NCBI RefSeq assembly: GCF_013337285.1
Contig: NZ_SUPW01000001.1
Span: forward strand, 62,001 to 126,000
DNA: 64,000 nucleotides
Reading direction: 5' to 3'
Source: Agrobacterium tumefaciens
GTDB taxonomy: Bacteria; Pseudomonadota; Alphaproteobacteria; Rhizobiales; Rhizobiaceae
This document shows, in pieces, positions 46,635-55,854 of the stretch (position 1 is its first letter; each line of letters begins with the position of its first letter). A model generated the notes under the pieces. The model saw nothing but the letters and a program-made list of their open reading frames with translations, had not been told where the DNA came from and ran no database searches. A program made the position numbers and the translations under genes.

Positions 46635-47984
46635 ATGAATACCGAACTTCTTCGCAAATATTCGGGTGCCGTGCCACGTTACACGAGCTATCCGACCGCG
46701 CCGCATTTCCACGAGGGAATCGATAATGCGACCTATCGGCAATGGCTCGGCGAGCTGAACCATCGCAACCGGATATCGCTGTATCTGCACATTCCCTATT
46801 GCGACAGGTTGTGCTGGTTCTGTGCCTGTCACACCAAGCACACGCTGAAATACGAGCCGATTGCCGTTTATCTGGAAGCACTTAAGCAGGAAATTGAAGC
46901 GGTCGGCGCACTTGTTTCACCTGACGCGGTGGTGAGCGCGGTGCATTTCGGCGGTGGTTCTCCCACCATGCTGAAGCCTGAGGATATGGTCAGCCTGATG
47001 GACTGTCTGCGGCGCCATTTCACCTTTGGTCTTACGCCCGAAATCAGCGTGGAAATGGACCCGAACGATCTGGACGACAGCCGCTACGACGCGCTTGCCG
47101 CCGTCGGCATGTCGCGGGCGAGCCTTGGTGTGCAGGACTTCGATGACAAAGTGCAAAAAACCATCAACCGCATCCAGTCTTTCGAACAGACGAAATCGGT
47201 CGTCGATGCGGTGCGGGCGAGGGGCGTCCACTCGGTCAATTGCGACATTCTTTATGGTCTGCCGTTCCAGACCTGCGAGACGCTGAAGAAGACGGTAGAT
47301 CAGATCGTCTCGCTCGATCCGGACCGGGTCGCGCTTTTCGGTTATGCTCATGTTCCGTGGATGAAGAAGCACCAGTCGCTGATCCCGGAACACGCGCTTC
47401 CGGATATTGCCGAGCGTTATCGCCAGATGACGATGGCGGGAGAGATGCTGAAGCAAGCGGGTTACAAAGCGATCGGCATCGATCATTTCGCCAAGCCGGC
47501 CGATACCTTATGCCAGGCGGCCGAAGCGGGGGAACTGCGGCGTAATTTCCAGGGCTATACCACCGATACGGCCGATGCGTTGATCGGGCTTGGCGCCTCT
47601 TCGATTGGCAGGCTGCCGCAGGGCTATGTGCAGAACATGGTGGCGACCGGGGAATATCAGCGCATAGTGGGTGAGGGCGGCCTTGCCATCGTCAAGGGAA
47701 TAGAATTGTCGGAAGAGGATCATCTGCGCTCGCATGTCATCGAGCGGCTGATGTGCGATTTCGCGCTCGATTTCGCGGATCTAGACCAGCGTTTCGGCAA
47801 GGCCAGCCATTCCGTGCGGACGCAGGCACAGCATTTCGCCGCCGGCAACAATGACGGCGTGGTGCGTATGGATGCCGATATTTTTGCACTCACGGAGCTG
47901 GGCAGGCCCTTCGCCCGTAATATCGCGGCAATCTTCGACACCTATCTCGGTAATGGACGCGGCCGCCATTCGGTTGCTGTTTAG
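46635..47984 (+). CDS. hemN: Oxygen-independent coproporphyrinogen III oxidase
   Basis: 449 aa radical SAM enzyme that decarboxylates coproporphyrinogen III to protoporphyrinogen IX without oxygen. The cluster-binding motif is YCDRLCWFCAC with Cys56, Cys60 and Cys63, and the HemN-specific fourth Cys65. Additional family segments FGGGSPTMLKPEDM, SLGVQDFDDKVQ and YGLPFQTCETL support the call. Start at ATG 46635; the GTG at 46632 is in frame. It is under the FnrN-type box between it and fnrN, consistent with haem synthesis in low oxygen. Confidence 0.95.
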   Translation: MNTELLRKYSGAVPRYTSYPTAPHFHEGIDNATYRQWLGELNHRNRISLYLHIPYCDRLCWFCACHTKHTLKYEPIAVYLEALKQEIEAVGALVSPDAVVSAVHFGGGSPTMLKPEDMVSLMDCLRRHFTFGLTPEISVEMDPNDLDDSRYDALAAVGMSRASLGVQDFDDKVQKTINRIQSFEQTKSVVDAVRARGVHSVNCDILYGLPFQTCETLKKTVDQIVSLDPDRVALFGYAHVPWMKKHQSLIPEHALPDIAERYRQMTMAGEMLKQAGYKAIGIDHFAKPADTLCQAAEAGELRRNFQGYTTDTADALIGLGASSIGRLPQGYVQNMVATGEYQRIVGEGGLAIVKGIELSEEDHLRSHVIERLMCDFALDFADLDQRFGKASHSVRTQAQHFAAGNNDGVVRMDADIFALTELGRPFARNIAAIFDTYLGNGRGRHSVAV

Positions 47985-48098
47985 GCAACAGTTTCAGGGC
48001 AAATTTCAAAGTTACGTCACGAAACCATTGGCTTTTTTGTGCGACTTGCCTATGTGGTGCGTCAGACAGGATAATTCATACGAACGACAATAAGGATT

Positions 48099-48383
48099 AT
48101 GGGCGTGACAGCTACATTCGACAAGGTTGCCGACATCATCGCCGAAACCAGCGAAATCGACCGCGAAACCATTACGCCGGAAAGCCACACGATCGACGAT
48201 CTGGGCATCGACAGCCTCGACTTTCTGGATATCGTTTTCGCCATCGACAAGGAATTCGGCATCAAGATTCCGCTCGAGCAGTGGACGCAGGAAGTCAACG
48301 AAGGCAAGGTTTCCACCGAAGAATACTTCGTGCTGAAGAACCTCTGCGCCAAGATCGACGAATTGCGCGCAGCCAAGGGCTGA
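48099..48383 (+). CDS. acpXL: Acyl carrier protein AcpXL for very-long-chain fatty acids
   Basis: 94 aa. The phosphopantetheine Ser39 lies in [10 protein letters not shown]; the domain starts [20 protein letters not shown]. The longer acidic sequence and [20 protein letters not shown] are those of AcpXL, the special carrier for the C28 hydroxy fatty acid of rhizobial lipid A. It is the first gene of the acpXL-fabZ-fabF2-fabF1-adh2-lpxXL cluster. The start at 48099 has a modest upstream AAGG. Confidence 0.95.
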
Positions 48384-48402
48384 GACGACGATGCCCGCCT
48401 TG

Positions 48403-48451
48403 GAGCATCGGACCGAAAAGTGTATTGCGGTTTTCGGATAATCCGATGCTC
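48403..48451. repeat. Palindromic intergenic repeat between acpXL and fabZ
   Basis: Outer arms GAGCATCGGA / TCCGATGCTC (48403-48412, 48442-48451) and inner arms CCGAAAA / TTTTCGG (48413-48419, 48431-48437) form a nested palindrome. The CCGAAAAG...TTTTCGG core is typical of short repeats scattered in rhizobial chromosomes. Confidence 0.7.
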
Positions 48452-48536
48452 GAACAAAAGACAGAGCGGGCATTTCTCTTTCTGGACCCGGCCTTTCATT
48501 GGGCGGGTCGCAACCGACCAGAGACGGGCCGGACGG

Positions 48537-49016
48537 ATGCTGCTTGAATATTTTCAGATGATCGACAAGGTCGAGGCCGTGGATATGGCGACGCGCACGT
48601 TGAAGGCGCGGTCGGTCGTTCCCGACAAAAGCCCGGTTTTCGAAGGCCACTTCCCCGGCATGCCGCTCGTTCCGGGTGTGCTTCTGATCGAGACCATGGC
48701 GCAGGCCTCCGGCATGATGGTTCTGGCATTCAGCGATTTTGCGTCCATGCCGTTCCTGATGTCGGTCGACGGCGCCAAGATGCGGACCTTCGTGGAGCCG
48801 GGTGCCGTTCTCGACATCGAGGCCGTGCTGGAGCATGACGGTTCGGGCTTTGCGGTCACCAAGGCGAAAATTACCAGCGATGGCAAGAAGGTCTGTGACG
48901 CACAGCTGAAACTGCGCACCATGCCGTTCAGCGAAATCCCGCTCGGGCCTATCGTCAAGAAGCGGGCCGAGGAAGTCGGCCTGATGGCGGCGATTGCCGC
49001 GGATGCGCAGAAATAA
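48537..49016 (+). CDS. fabZXL: 3-hydroxyacyl-ACP dehydratase for very-long-chain fatty acid synthesis
   Basis: 159 aa FabZ-type hot-dog enzyme. The catalytic His is in EGHFPGMPLVPGVLLIETMA and the Glu follows in LIETMAQ. It dehydrates 3-hydroxyacyl-AcpXL in the elongation cycle that makes the 27-hydroxyoctacosanoate of lipid A. The start at 48537 is the family N terminus; the frame from 48420 crosses the upstream repeat and is unlikely. It sits 153 bp after acpXL. Confidence 0.92.
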   Translation: MLLEYFQMIDKVEAVDMATRTLKARSVVPDKSPVFEGHFPGMPLVPGVLLIETMAQASGMMVLAFSDFASMPFLMSVDGAKMRTFVEPGAVLDIEAVLEHDGSGFAVTKAKITSDGKKVCDAQLKLRTMPFSEIPLGPIVKKRAEEVGLMAAIAADAQK

Positions 49017-49225
49017 GCGCTTCAGCCCGTTTCGAAAGAGGGCGTTTTTCCCGTCGGCCCGGTTTCGATGCATGAAAAACGTGGGCTGGCGACGGCTGAT
49101 CGGGCCTTCACCATTGCCAATCCGCACTGCGCGCTTTATTCCGCAACGCATGGAGCGGTCGTTTGCGACCGTTGTTGGATAGCCGTGACCATTTAGATGG
49201 GGCCGGCTGCAAAGGATGACAGACG

Positions 49226-50422
49226 ATGAAATCTGACAATGATGTGGTGATAACAGGGGTCGGCATCGTGACCTGTCACGGCGTCGGCAGCCAGGCGCAT
49301 GTGGCGCTTCTTTCTGGAACCGCTGCGCCGGCGACGATTGTCGAGACCGAAAAATTCAAACCCTACCCGGTCCATCCCATGCCTGAGATCGACTGGTCCG
49401 CGCAGATCGCCAAGCGCGGCGACCAGCGCCAGATGGAAAACTGGCAGCGCCTCGGCGTGTTCGCGGCCGGCCTTGCGCTCGACGATGCCGGGCTGAAGGA
49501 AGATGCCGAGGCCTGCGCCACCATGGACATGATCGTGGCGGCCGGTGGCGGCGAGCGCGACATCAATGTCGATACGCTGATTGTCGATGAAGCGCTGAAG
49601 CGCAACGACCGTGAAAAGCTGCTGAACGAGAAACTGACGACCGAACTGCGTCCGACGCTGTTTTTGGCCCAGCTTTCCAATCTGATGGCCGGCAATATTT
49701 CCATCGTGCACAAGGTCACCGGTTCGTCGCGTACCTTCATGGGCGAAGAAGCGGCTGGTATCTCCGCTGTCGAAACCGCGTTCCACCGCATCCGTTCCGG
49801 CGAATCGAGCCACGCACTGGTGGGTGGCGCTTTCTCGGCGGAACGTCCCGATATGATTCTGCTATTCGAAGCCATCGGCGCACATGCGCAGGGCGGCTGG
49901 CAGCCGCTGTGGTCGCGTGGCGATCAGGACGGTGGCGGCATGATTTCCGGCTCGCTCGGCGCATTCCTCGTGCTGGAATCGCGCAAGCATGCCAGCGATC
50001 GCGGCGCGCGGATTTATGCCCGCATCGACGCCATCGAAGGGGATCGCGGCAATCGTGATGAAGGCCGTATGGAAAAGCGTCTGGAGCGCCTGCTCGCGCC
50101 TGCAAAGGATAGCGCTGCGACCGTCGTGTTTTCCGGCGCGAGCGGTTACGACGAGGTTACCCGGCGCGAGAAGGATATTCTCGAAAAAGCGCTGCCACAG
50201 GCCGTCATTCGTGGCTTTGGCGGTATCACCGGCCATGGACTTGAAGCGCAGTTTCCGCTTGGGCTGGCTTTGGCGGCGCTGACGCTTGAAAGCGGCGCGA
50301 AGGTTCCTACCTTCGACGCGGCTGCCGAAAAGCAGATGGGCGAGGCGGCCACCGAGGCCGTCGTCACCACCGTCGGCCATGTGCGCGGCGAAGGTGTCGC
50401 CGTTCTGTCCCGCGACGTTTGA
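49226..50422 (+). CDS. fabF2XL: Ketoacyl synthase-like protein lacking catalytic Cys (chain-length-factor-like)
   Basis: 398 aa of KAS II fold. Aligned by eye with the next gene, the nucleophile position holds Glu175 (FMGEEAAG) instead of Cys, and the first active-site His (NAHGTSTPEND in the partner) is replaced by Ser in SGASGYDEV. The second His is kept in GITGHGLEAQ. Loss of Cys with the fold kept is what KS-beta/chain-length factors of polyketide systems show. It therefore probably acts as a partner subunit of the following active synthase. AAGGATG lies before the start. It is 12 bp from fabF1XL. Confidence 0.88.
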   Translation: MKSDNDVVITGVGIVTCHGVGSQAHVALLSGTAAPATIVETEKFKPYPVHPMPEIDWSAQIAKRGDQRQMENWQRLGVFAAGLALDDAGLKEDAEACATMDMIVAAGGGERDINVDTLIVDEALKRNDREKLLNEKLTTELRPTLFLAQLSNLMAGNISIVHKVTGSSRTFMGEEAAGISAVETAFHRIRSGESSHALVGGAFSAERPDMILLFEAIGAHAQGGWQPLWSRGDQDGGGMISGSLGAFLVLESRKHASDRGARIYARIDAIEGDRGNRDEGRMEKRLERLLAPAKDSAATVVFSGASGYDEVTRREKDILEKALPQAVIRGFGGITGHGLEAQFPLGLALAALTLESGAKVPTFDAAAEKQMGEAATEAVVTTVGHVRGEGVAVLSRDV

Positions 50423-50434
50423 GGAGAAAAGACC

Positions 50435-51718
50435 ATGGCTTCCAATTTCAGGGATCATCTCGGTCGCCCGATCGTCGCTGTTACCGGCATGGGCATCATC
50501 ACCTCGCTGGGGCAGGGGCTTGACGACAACTGGTCGGCCCTGACATCTGGCAAATCGGGTATCCATAATATCACCCGCTTCCCGACCGAGGGGCTTTCCA
50601 CCCGCATCAGCGGTACGGTGGATTTCATCGATATCCCGGTGCCGAATTCCGTTGAGCGCTCCTATGCCTTTGCGCGCGAGACGACCATCGAAGCCTTGGC
50701 GCAGGCCGGCATCTCCGGTGATTTCGACGGCCCACTGTTTCTGGCCGCACCACCGATCGAGCCGGAATGGAGCGCCCGTTTCGAGCTTGCCGACCGTTCG
50801 CCGCCGGCTGCCCAGCCGGGCGACGCTTATCAGCGGTTCATGACGGCGTTGCGCCAGCGTCCCGATCCGGCGTTTCAGGAAGCAGCACTGTTCGGCGCGA
50901 TTTCCGAGCGTCTCTCCGACCGCTTTGGCACGCGCGGCCTGCCTGTCACGCTGTCCACCGCCTGTGCATCAGGCGCGACCGCGATCCAGCTGGGCGTTGA
51001 GGCGATCCGCCAGGGCCGCACCGAGCGGGCGCTGACGGTTGCCACCGACGGTTCAGTCAGCGCCGAAGCGTTGATCCGTTTCTCGCTGCTGTCTGCGCTT
51101 TCGACCCAGAACGACCCGCCGGAAAAGGCCTCCAAGCCGTTCAGCAAGGACCGTGACGGTTTCGTGATCGCCGAAGGTGCCGCGACGCTGGTGCTGGAAT
51201 CGCTGGAAGCCGCCGTCGCACGCGGGGCGAAAATTCTCGGTATCATCAAGGGTGCGGGTGAAAAGGCCGACAGCTTCCATCGCACGCGGTCTTCGCCCGA
51301 TGGCGGCCCGGCGATTGCGACGATCCGCGCGGCGCTCGCAGATGCGGGTGTGGCCGAAAGCGATATCGGCTATATCAACGCCCACGGCACCTCGACGCCT
51401 GAGAACGACAAGATGGAATATGGCTCGATGCTCGCCGTCTTCGGTGAGGGCCTGAAGAATATTCCGCTGTCGTCCAACAAGTCGATGATCGGCCATACCT
51501 TGACAGCTGCGGGTGCGGTCGAAGCGGTGTTCTCGCTGCAGACGATGCTGACCGGCACGCTTCCGCCGACGATCAATTACAACAATCCCGACCCGTCCAT
51601 TTCGCTCGATGTTGTGCCGAATGTGAAGCGGGACGCGCAGGTGAATGCGGTTCTGTCCAACTCCTTCGGCTTCGGTGGGCAGAATGCAAGCCTTGTCATG
51701 ACGCGGGAACCGGCTTAA
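50435..51718 (+). CDS. fabF1XL: 3-oxoacyl-ACP synthase II for very-long-chain fatty acids
   Basis: 427 aa with a complete active site: Cys177 in STACASGATAIQ, His in INAHGTSTPENDKME and His in NKSMIGHTLTAAGA. The start MASNFRDHLGRPIVAVTGMG is normal for KAS II. It condenses malonyl-ACP with growing acyl-AcpXL. The preceding gene encodes a degenerate homologue only 12 bp away, suggesting an obligate heterodimer. An insert at about residues 100-150 is longer than in E. coli FabF. Confidence 0.92.
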   Translation: MASNFRDHLGRPIVAVTGMGIITSLGQGLDDNWSALTSGKSGIHNITRFPTEGLSTRISGTVDFIDIPVPNSVERSYAFARETTIEALAQAGISGDFDGPLFLAAPPIEPEWSARFELADRSPPAAQPGDAYQRFMTALRQRPDPAFQEAALFGAISERLSDRFGTRGLPVTLSTACASGATAIQLGVEAIRQGRTERALTVATDGSVSAEALIRFSLLSALSTQNDPPEKASKPFSKDRDGFVIAEGAATLVLESLEAAVARGAKILGIIKGAGEKADSFHRTRSSPDGGPAIATIRAALADAGVAESDIGYINAHGTSTPENDKMEYGSMLAVFGEGLKNIPLSSNKSMIGHTLTAAGAVEAVFSLQTMLTGTLPPTINYNNPDPSISLDVVPNVKRDAQVNAVLSNSFGFGGQNASLVMTREPA

Positions 51719-51738
51719 CCGGTTCCGCCACAAACAGA

Positions 51739-51774
51739 AGCGTTTCCGGGCCTGAACGGAACTCCGGAAACGCT
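51739..51774. repeat. Inverted repeat after fabF1XL
   Basis: AGCGTTTCCGG / CCGGAAACGCT, 11-bp perfect arms at 51739-51749 and 51764-51774, with a 14-base loop. It could act as a weak terminator or be a palindromic repeat. Confidence 0.55.
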
Positions 51775-51870
51775 CTCGCTTCTTTGATTACGCATTCCGG
51801 CCGCAAAACCGTTACAGAGGTTTGCTGGAATAGCCTTTTAGATAACCGCCCTCGGGCGAAGGACTGAAAT

Positions 51871-52899
51871 ATGCGCGCTCTTCAACTCGTGGACGACCGG
51901 AAGCTCGAAAAAGTGGACCTGCCCGAACCGGATGCACCGGGTCCGGGCGAGGTGACGCTGCGCGTCAAGGCCGTGGCGCTCAACCACATCGATGTGTGGG
52001 GCTGGCGCGGCATGGCTTTCGCCAAGCGCAAGATGCCGCTCACCATCGGCGCCGAGGCTTCCGGCGTGGTGGAAGCCATCGGTCCGGGCGTTTCGAATGT
52101 ACTGCCGGGCCAGCTCGTTGCGGTTTATGGCGCGCGCACCTGCGGTATTTGCAAGCCCTGCCGCGAAGGCCGTGACAATCTGTGCGAACATGTGCAGGGC
52201 GTGCACGGTTTCCACCTTGACGGCTTTGCGCAGGAGAAGATCAATATTCCGGCCCGCCAGCTCGTTCCCGCGCCGCATGGCATTGATGCGATCGCTGCGG
52301 CACTTGCGCCGGTGACGTTCGGCACGGTGGAGCACATGCTGTTCGACAATGCCAAGCTTGAGCCGGGCGAAACGATCCTTGTGCATGCCGGTGGTTCCGG
52401 CATCGGCACGGCGGCGATCCAGCTTGCCAAGAAGATGGGCTGCACCGTCATCACCACCGTTGGTTCCGACGACAAGATCGAACGGGCGAAGGCGCTGGGC
52501 GCCGATCACGTCATCAACTACCGGACCGACCGTTTCGAAGGCGTCGTGCGCAAGCTGACGAAAAAGAAGGGTGTGGACGTGGTGTTCGAACATGTCGGCA
52601 AGGACACCTTTGCGGCTTCGATGTTCACGCTGAAGCGCGGCGGCCGCCTTGTCACCTGCGGCTCCACGTCAGGTGTCTCCACTGACATCAACCTGATGAT
52701 GCTGTTCCAGCAGCAGCTGAAACTGCTCGGCTCCTTCGGCTGCCGCATGGAAAACATGGCCAATGCCATGCAGAAGATGGCGCGCGGCATCGTTCATCCG
52801 GTCATCGACACCGAAGTCACCTTCGAGGACATCGACCGGGCGCTGGAACGCATGGAAACGCGCCAGGTGTTCGGCAAGATCGTGTTGCGGATGGACTGA
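51871..52899 (+). CDS. adh2XL: Zinc-type alcohol dehydrogenase/quinone oxidoreductase-like enzyme
   Basis: 342 aa of the medium-chain dehydrogenase/reductase family. Zinc-ligand style residues are seen in GAEASGVVEAIGPGV and the structural Cys cluster CGICKPCREGRDNLC. The NAD(P)-binding motif is HAGGSGIGTAAIQLAKKMGC. Within the acpXL-lpxXL cluster of rhizobia this gene is a conserved member thought to act in very-long-chain fatty acid modification or enoyl reduction; the exact reaction is not settled. It ends 5 bp before lpxXL, so the two are co-transcribed. Confidence 0.9.
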   Translation: MRALQLVDDRKLEKVDLPEPDAPGPGEVTLRVKAVALNHIDVWGWRGMAFAKRKMPLTIGAEASGVVEAIGPGVSNVLPGQLVAVYGARTCGICKPCREGRDNLCEHVQGVHGFHLDGFAQEKINIPARQLVPAPHGIDAIAAALAPVTFGTVEHMLFDNAKLEPGETILVHAGGSGIGTAAIQLAKKMGCTVITTVGSDDKIERAKALGADHVINYRTDRFEGVVRKLTKKKGVDVVFEHVGKDTFAASMFTLKRGGRLVTCGSTSGVSTDINLMMLFQQQLKLLGSFGCRMENMANAMQKMARGIVHPVIDTEVTFEDIDRALERMETRQVFGKIVLRMD

Positions 52900-52904
52900 C
52901 CCAA

Positions 52905-53834
52905 TTGAAACTTTTCATCACGCGGATCGTCCTGAAACTGGACCGCTTCCGGCAATGGCTGATTGCGACATTCGCCTTCGGTCTGCTCAATCTTCTGAAG
53001 ATTTTTCCAGCCGATGCGGGTATCCGCGCCGCTGACCGGCTGGCGCGCTTCGTGGGGCCGAAAACCGGCCGCCACAAGCTGATGCTTTACAATCTGGCGC
53101 GCGCCTTTCCGGAAAAATCCGAGGAGGAGCGCCTCGCCATCGCCATGGACAGCTGGGGCAATATGGGGCGGCTTGCGGCGGAATATGTGTTTCTCGACCG
53201 GCTGTTCGATTTCGATCCGGAAAACAGCGAGCCCGGCCGTATTCAGGTCGAGGGCATTTCGACATTTCTTGAGCTGCGCGACAATCCGCGGCCCTTCATC
53301 GTCTTTACCGCCCATAGCGGTAATTTCGAATTGCTGCCGGTGGCCAGTTCCGCCTTCGGCCTCGATGTCACCGTGCTGTTTCGTCCGCCCAACAATCCGT
53401 ATGTCGCCGACAAGGTGTTCAATTTCCGCAAGGAGCGCATGGGTAATCTCGTGCCGTCGCATGCCGGCTCGTCCTTCGCGCTGGCGCGGCAGCTGGAACG
53501 TGGCGGTGGTGTCGGTGTGCTCGTCGACCAGAAGTTCAGCAAGGGGCTGACGACGACGTTCTTCGGCCATGAGGTTCGCACCAACCCGCTGCTTGCCAAG
53601 CTGGTGCGGCAGTTCAACTGCGATGTTTACCCCGCCCGTTGCGTGCGCCTGCCGGATAATCGTTACCGGCTGGAAATCGAACCGAAGGTCGAGATTCCGC
53701 GCGATGAAAAAGGCAATGTCGACATTCAGGCGACGGCGCAGCTTTTGAACGACAAGGTGGAAAGCTGGGTGCGCGAACATCCCGGACAATGGCTGTGGTA
53801 TCATGATCGCTGGGACGTGAAGCACCAGATCTGA
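52905..53834 (+). CDS. lpxXL: Lipid A very-long-chain acyltransferase LpxXL
   Basis: 309 aa. Transfers 27-hydroxyoctacosanoate from AcpXL to lipid A at the inner membrane. It has an N-terminal membrane segment (LIATFAFGLLNLLKIF) and the LpxL/HtrB acyltransferase motif HSGNFE (His137 and Glu142). The RPPNNPYVADKVFNFRKERM segment matches the family. The start is a TTG at 52905, 5 bp after the adh stop; no nearby ATG fits. The operon position next to acpXL is the main reason for LpxXL rather than LpxL or LpxM. Confidence 0.93.
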   Translation: MKLFITRIVLKLDRFRQWLIATFAFGLLNLLKIFPADAGIRAADRLARFVGPKTGRHKLMLYNLARAFPEKSEEERLAIAMDSWGNMGRLAAEYVFLDRLFDFDPENSEPGRIQVEGISTFLELRDNPRPFIVFTAHSGNFELLPVASSAFGLDVTVLFRPPNNPYVADKVFNFRKERMGNLVPSHAGSSFALARQLERGGGVGVLVDQKFSKGLTTTFFGHEVRTNPLLAKLVRQFNCDVYPARCVRLPDNRYRLEIEPKVEIPRDEKGNVDIQATAQLLNDKVESWVREHPGQWLWYHDRWDVKHQI

Positions 53835-54114
53835 GGCATTTGCCGCGCTGCCCGATTCCGGTCGATTTTTTACGAAAATGGGCCATGAATTTGTGAATTT
53901 CGATATTTTTCCATAGTAGTGGAACCTCATTTTTCGTTCATGGATTATCGAAATTGAAAAAATAGCGGTGCCTGTGATATTTTGGGGTACGACCCTTGCG
54001 GCGCTCCTGCGTTTCGTTACGTCATTTTTAAATGCGCAGACGCTATGATCAAGGGATAAAGGGTCTATCCTTACGGATTGGAGCGGGGTGTTTGCCCGTT
54101 CAGGGAGAGTTGGG

Positions 54115-54813
54115 TTGAAAGATTTAGTTGAGCTGTTCTGGCTGCGTTATACGGAACTGCAATCTGCCGTTGGTAAAAACGAGACGGACAAGATCGCGGT
54201 GCTGGAGCGTGAACTGGAGCAGCTGCTTGACCGGGTCATCGGGCGTCAGACCGGCAGTTCCGAAGACATTCGCGAGCAGTTCCGTTTCGCCATCGATCTC
54301 CTCAACCACGAGGCGGAAGATCTCGGCTGCGTGCAGCGCAATTCCGAGCTTTTGCGGACGCTTGTCGATCGTTATGTCGGCATGCCGCTCAAGGCGAAAG
54401 TCATTGGCGACGAGGATGAGGATAGTCTGGAGTGGCATCACCGCCACCTGATCCTCGATGAGGATATGCTCAACGACCTCGACGAACCCGTGATGGTGGT
54501 CTCACCCGGCTACCGGGTGTCCTTCGCGAATGGGCTGGATGCCTTTCCGCGCAACAGCCCGGATGGGCTTATGGGATGCCATATCGCCGAGCTCGTTGGG
54601 GTGCACCGTTTCCAGAACGACCTGCGGGAACGGCTCGACAATTGCTTTAAGGGCGGTACGTCGAAATATACCTATGCCGAAGATCACGACGGACAGACGA
54701 TCGTGAAGTCGCTCGAAATGTCGCCCTGCTACTCGTCCAGCTACAAGCTGGTCGGTGCAATGGTGGTCATCAGGGAAATCGCCGATCGCAGGCGCGGTCG
54801 CGCCACCGGGTGA
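54115..54813 (+). CDS. PAS-like sensory protein without output domain, 232 aa
   Basis: 232 aa from the TTG at 54115 (GGGAGA upstream). The first half is helical (LFWLRYTELQSAVGKNETDK, then a Glu/Arg-rich coil). The second half (about 130-225) looks like a PAS domain: DLDEPVMVVSPGYRVSFANG, IAELVGVHRFQNDLRERLDN and a final strand KLVGAMVVIREI. No kinase, GGDEF or DNA-binding domain follows. It may bind a ligand or partner protein. The 280 bp upstream is AT-rich and gene-free. The longer GTG start at 54088 is less likely. Confidence 0.75.
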   Translation: MKDLVELFWLRYTELQSAVGKNETDKIAVLERELEQLLDRVIGRQTGSSEDIREQFRFAIDLLNHEAEDLGCVQRNSELLRTLVDRYVGMPLKAKVIGDEDEDSLEWHHRHLILDEDMLNDLDEPVMVVSPGYRVSFANGLDAFPRNSPDGLMGCHIAELVGVHRFQNDLRERLDNCFKGGTSKYTYAEDHDGQTIVKSLEMSPCYSSSYKLVGAMVVIREIADRRRGRATG

Positions 54814-54869
54814 GCCAACGGATAACGTTGTCGACGTTTCCGTTTTCAACGGAATGTTTTACCTTCCCG

Positions 54870-55727
54870 TTATTTCGGGAAGATGGTTTCCCAGATCGTG
54901 GCGATCGACCAGGCGGATGAAGCATCGACAAGAAGCTTCGTCGCCATGGCCAGGCAGGAAACCACCAGTAGCGGGCGGATGATCTTCGCGCCGTTTTTCA
55001 TCGCGAAACGCGAGCCGATCTGCGCGCCGACGAACTGGCCAAGCCCCATGGCGAACCCCAGCTTCCACAGAACCGCGCCGCCGATGGCGAAGACGATGAA
55101 GCCGCCGAAGTTCGAGCCGAGGTTCAGAAGTTTGGTATGGGCGGTTGCCTTCAACATGCCGAAGCCGGCAAGCGCCACGAAGGCCAGCATGTAAAACGAA
55201 CCCGCGCCGGGACCGAAAACCCCGTCATAAAAGCCCACCAGCGGCGCGACCGTCAGGCCGAAGACGAAGGGAGTGATGCGCCGATGGCTGTCGATATCGC
55301 TGAGCTGCGGTTTAAAGGCGAAATAAAGCGCGATGGCGATCAGCAGGAACGGCATGATGGTGCGCAGCAGATCGGCCGGCACGAAAGCGGCGGTAACGGC
55401 CCCCAGCATTCCGCCGGCCATGGCCATCAACCCCATCGGTAATTGCTCTTTCAGATTGACGTGGCCGCGTCTGGCGTAAGCAAGGGTGGCCGACGCCGAG
55501 CCGAACTGTGCCTGCAGCTTGTTGGTGCCGAGCGTGTCGAGCGGCGCAATGCCCATGATCAGCATGGCCGGAATGGTGATGAGACCACCGCCACCGGCAA
55601 TGGAATCGATAAATCCGGCAAAGATGGCGACGCAGAAAAGAACGACGAAAACGTTGAGGGCGATGTCTTGCACTTGGGATGTCCGGGCAGGCGGAAGGGA
55701 GAGGGCCTCTTCTTTCACTGAAAACAA
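54870..55727 (-). CDS. TSUP (TauE/SafE) family membrane permease
   Basis: 285 aa with about eight hydrophobic helices. Family motifs are GFIDSIAGGGGLITIPAML, TNKLQAQFGSASATLAYARR and FYDGVFGPGAGSFYMLAFVA, repeated in the two halves of the transporter. TSUP proteins export sulfite, sulfoacetate or other small organic anions. The substrate here is unknown. It is divergent from the nucleoside hydrolase gene (about 130 bp). Confidence 0.9.
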   Translation of the reverse strand: MFSVKEEALSLPPARTSQVQDIALNVFVVLFCVAIFAGFIDSIAGGGGLITIPAMLIMGIAPLDTLGTNKLQAQFGSASATLAYARRGHVNLKEQLPMGLMAMAGGMLGAVTAAFVPADLLRTIMPFLLIAIALYFAFKPQLSDIDSHRRITPFVFGLTVAPLVGFYDGVFGPGAGSFYMLAFVALAGFGMLKATAHTKLLNLGSNFGGFIVFAIGGAVLWKLGFAMGLGQFVGAQIGSRFAMKNGAKIIRPLLVVSCLAMATKLLVDASSAWSIATIWETIFPK

Positions 55728-55854
55728 CGCCGCGCAATATTTTTCTCTCCGATCTGTGGCGGGCAGGGGGATTGCGGTGTTGCCGCTTATGGGTATGTTT
55801 CCGTGGCGTGTCGCCTAGAGAGGCGGACGACGCTCAGGACATACGGATGAGGAC

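Noticed and set aside
48994-49182. 62-aa frame between fabZXL and fabF2XL
   Set aside because: Overlaps the end of fabZXL, Arg/Pro-rich, no ribosome site.
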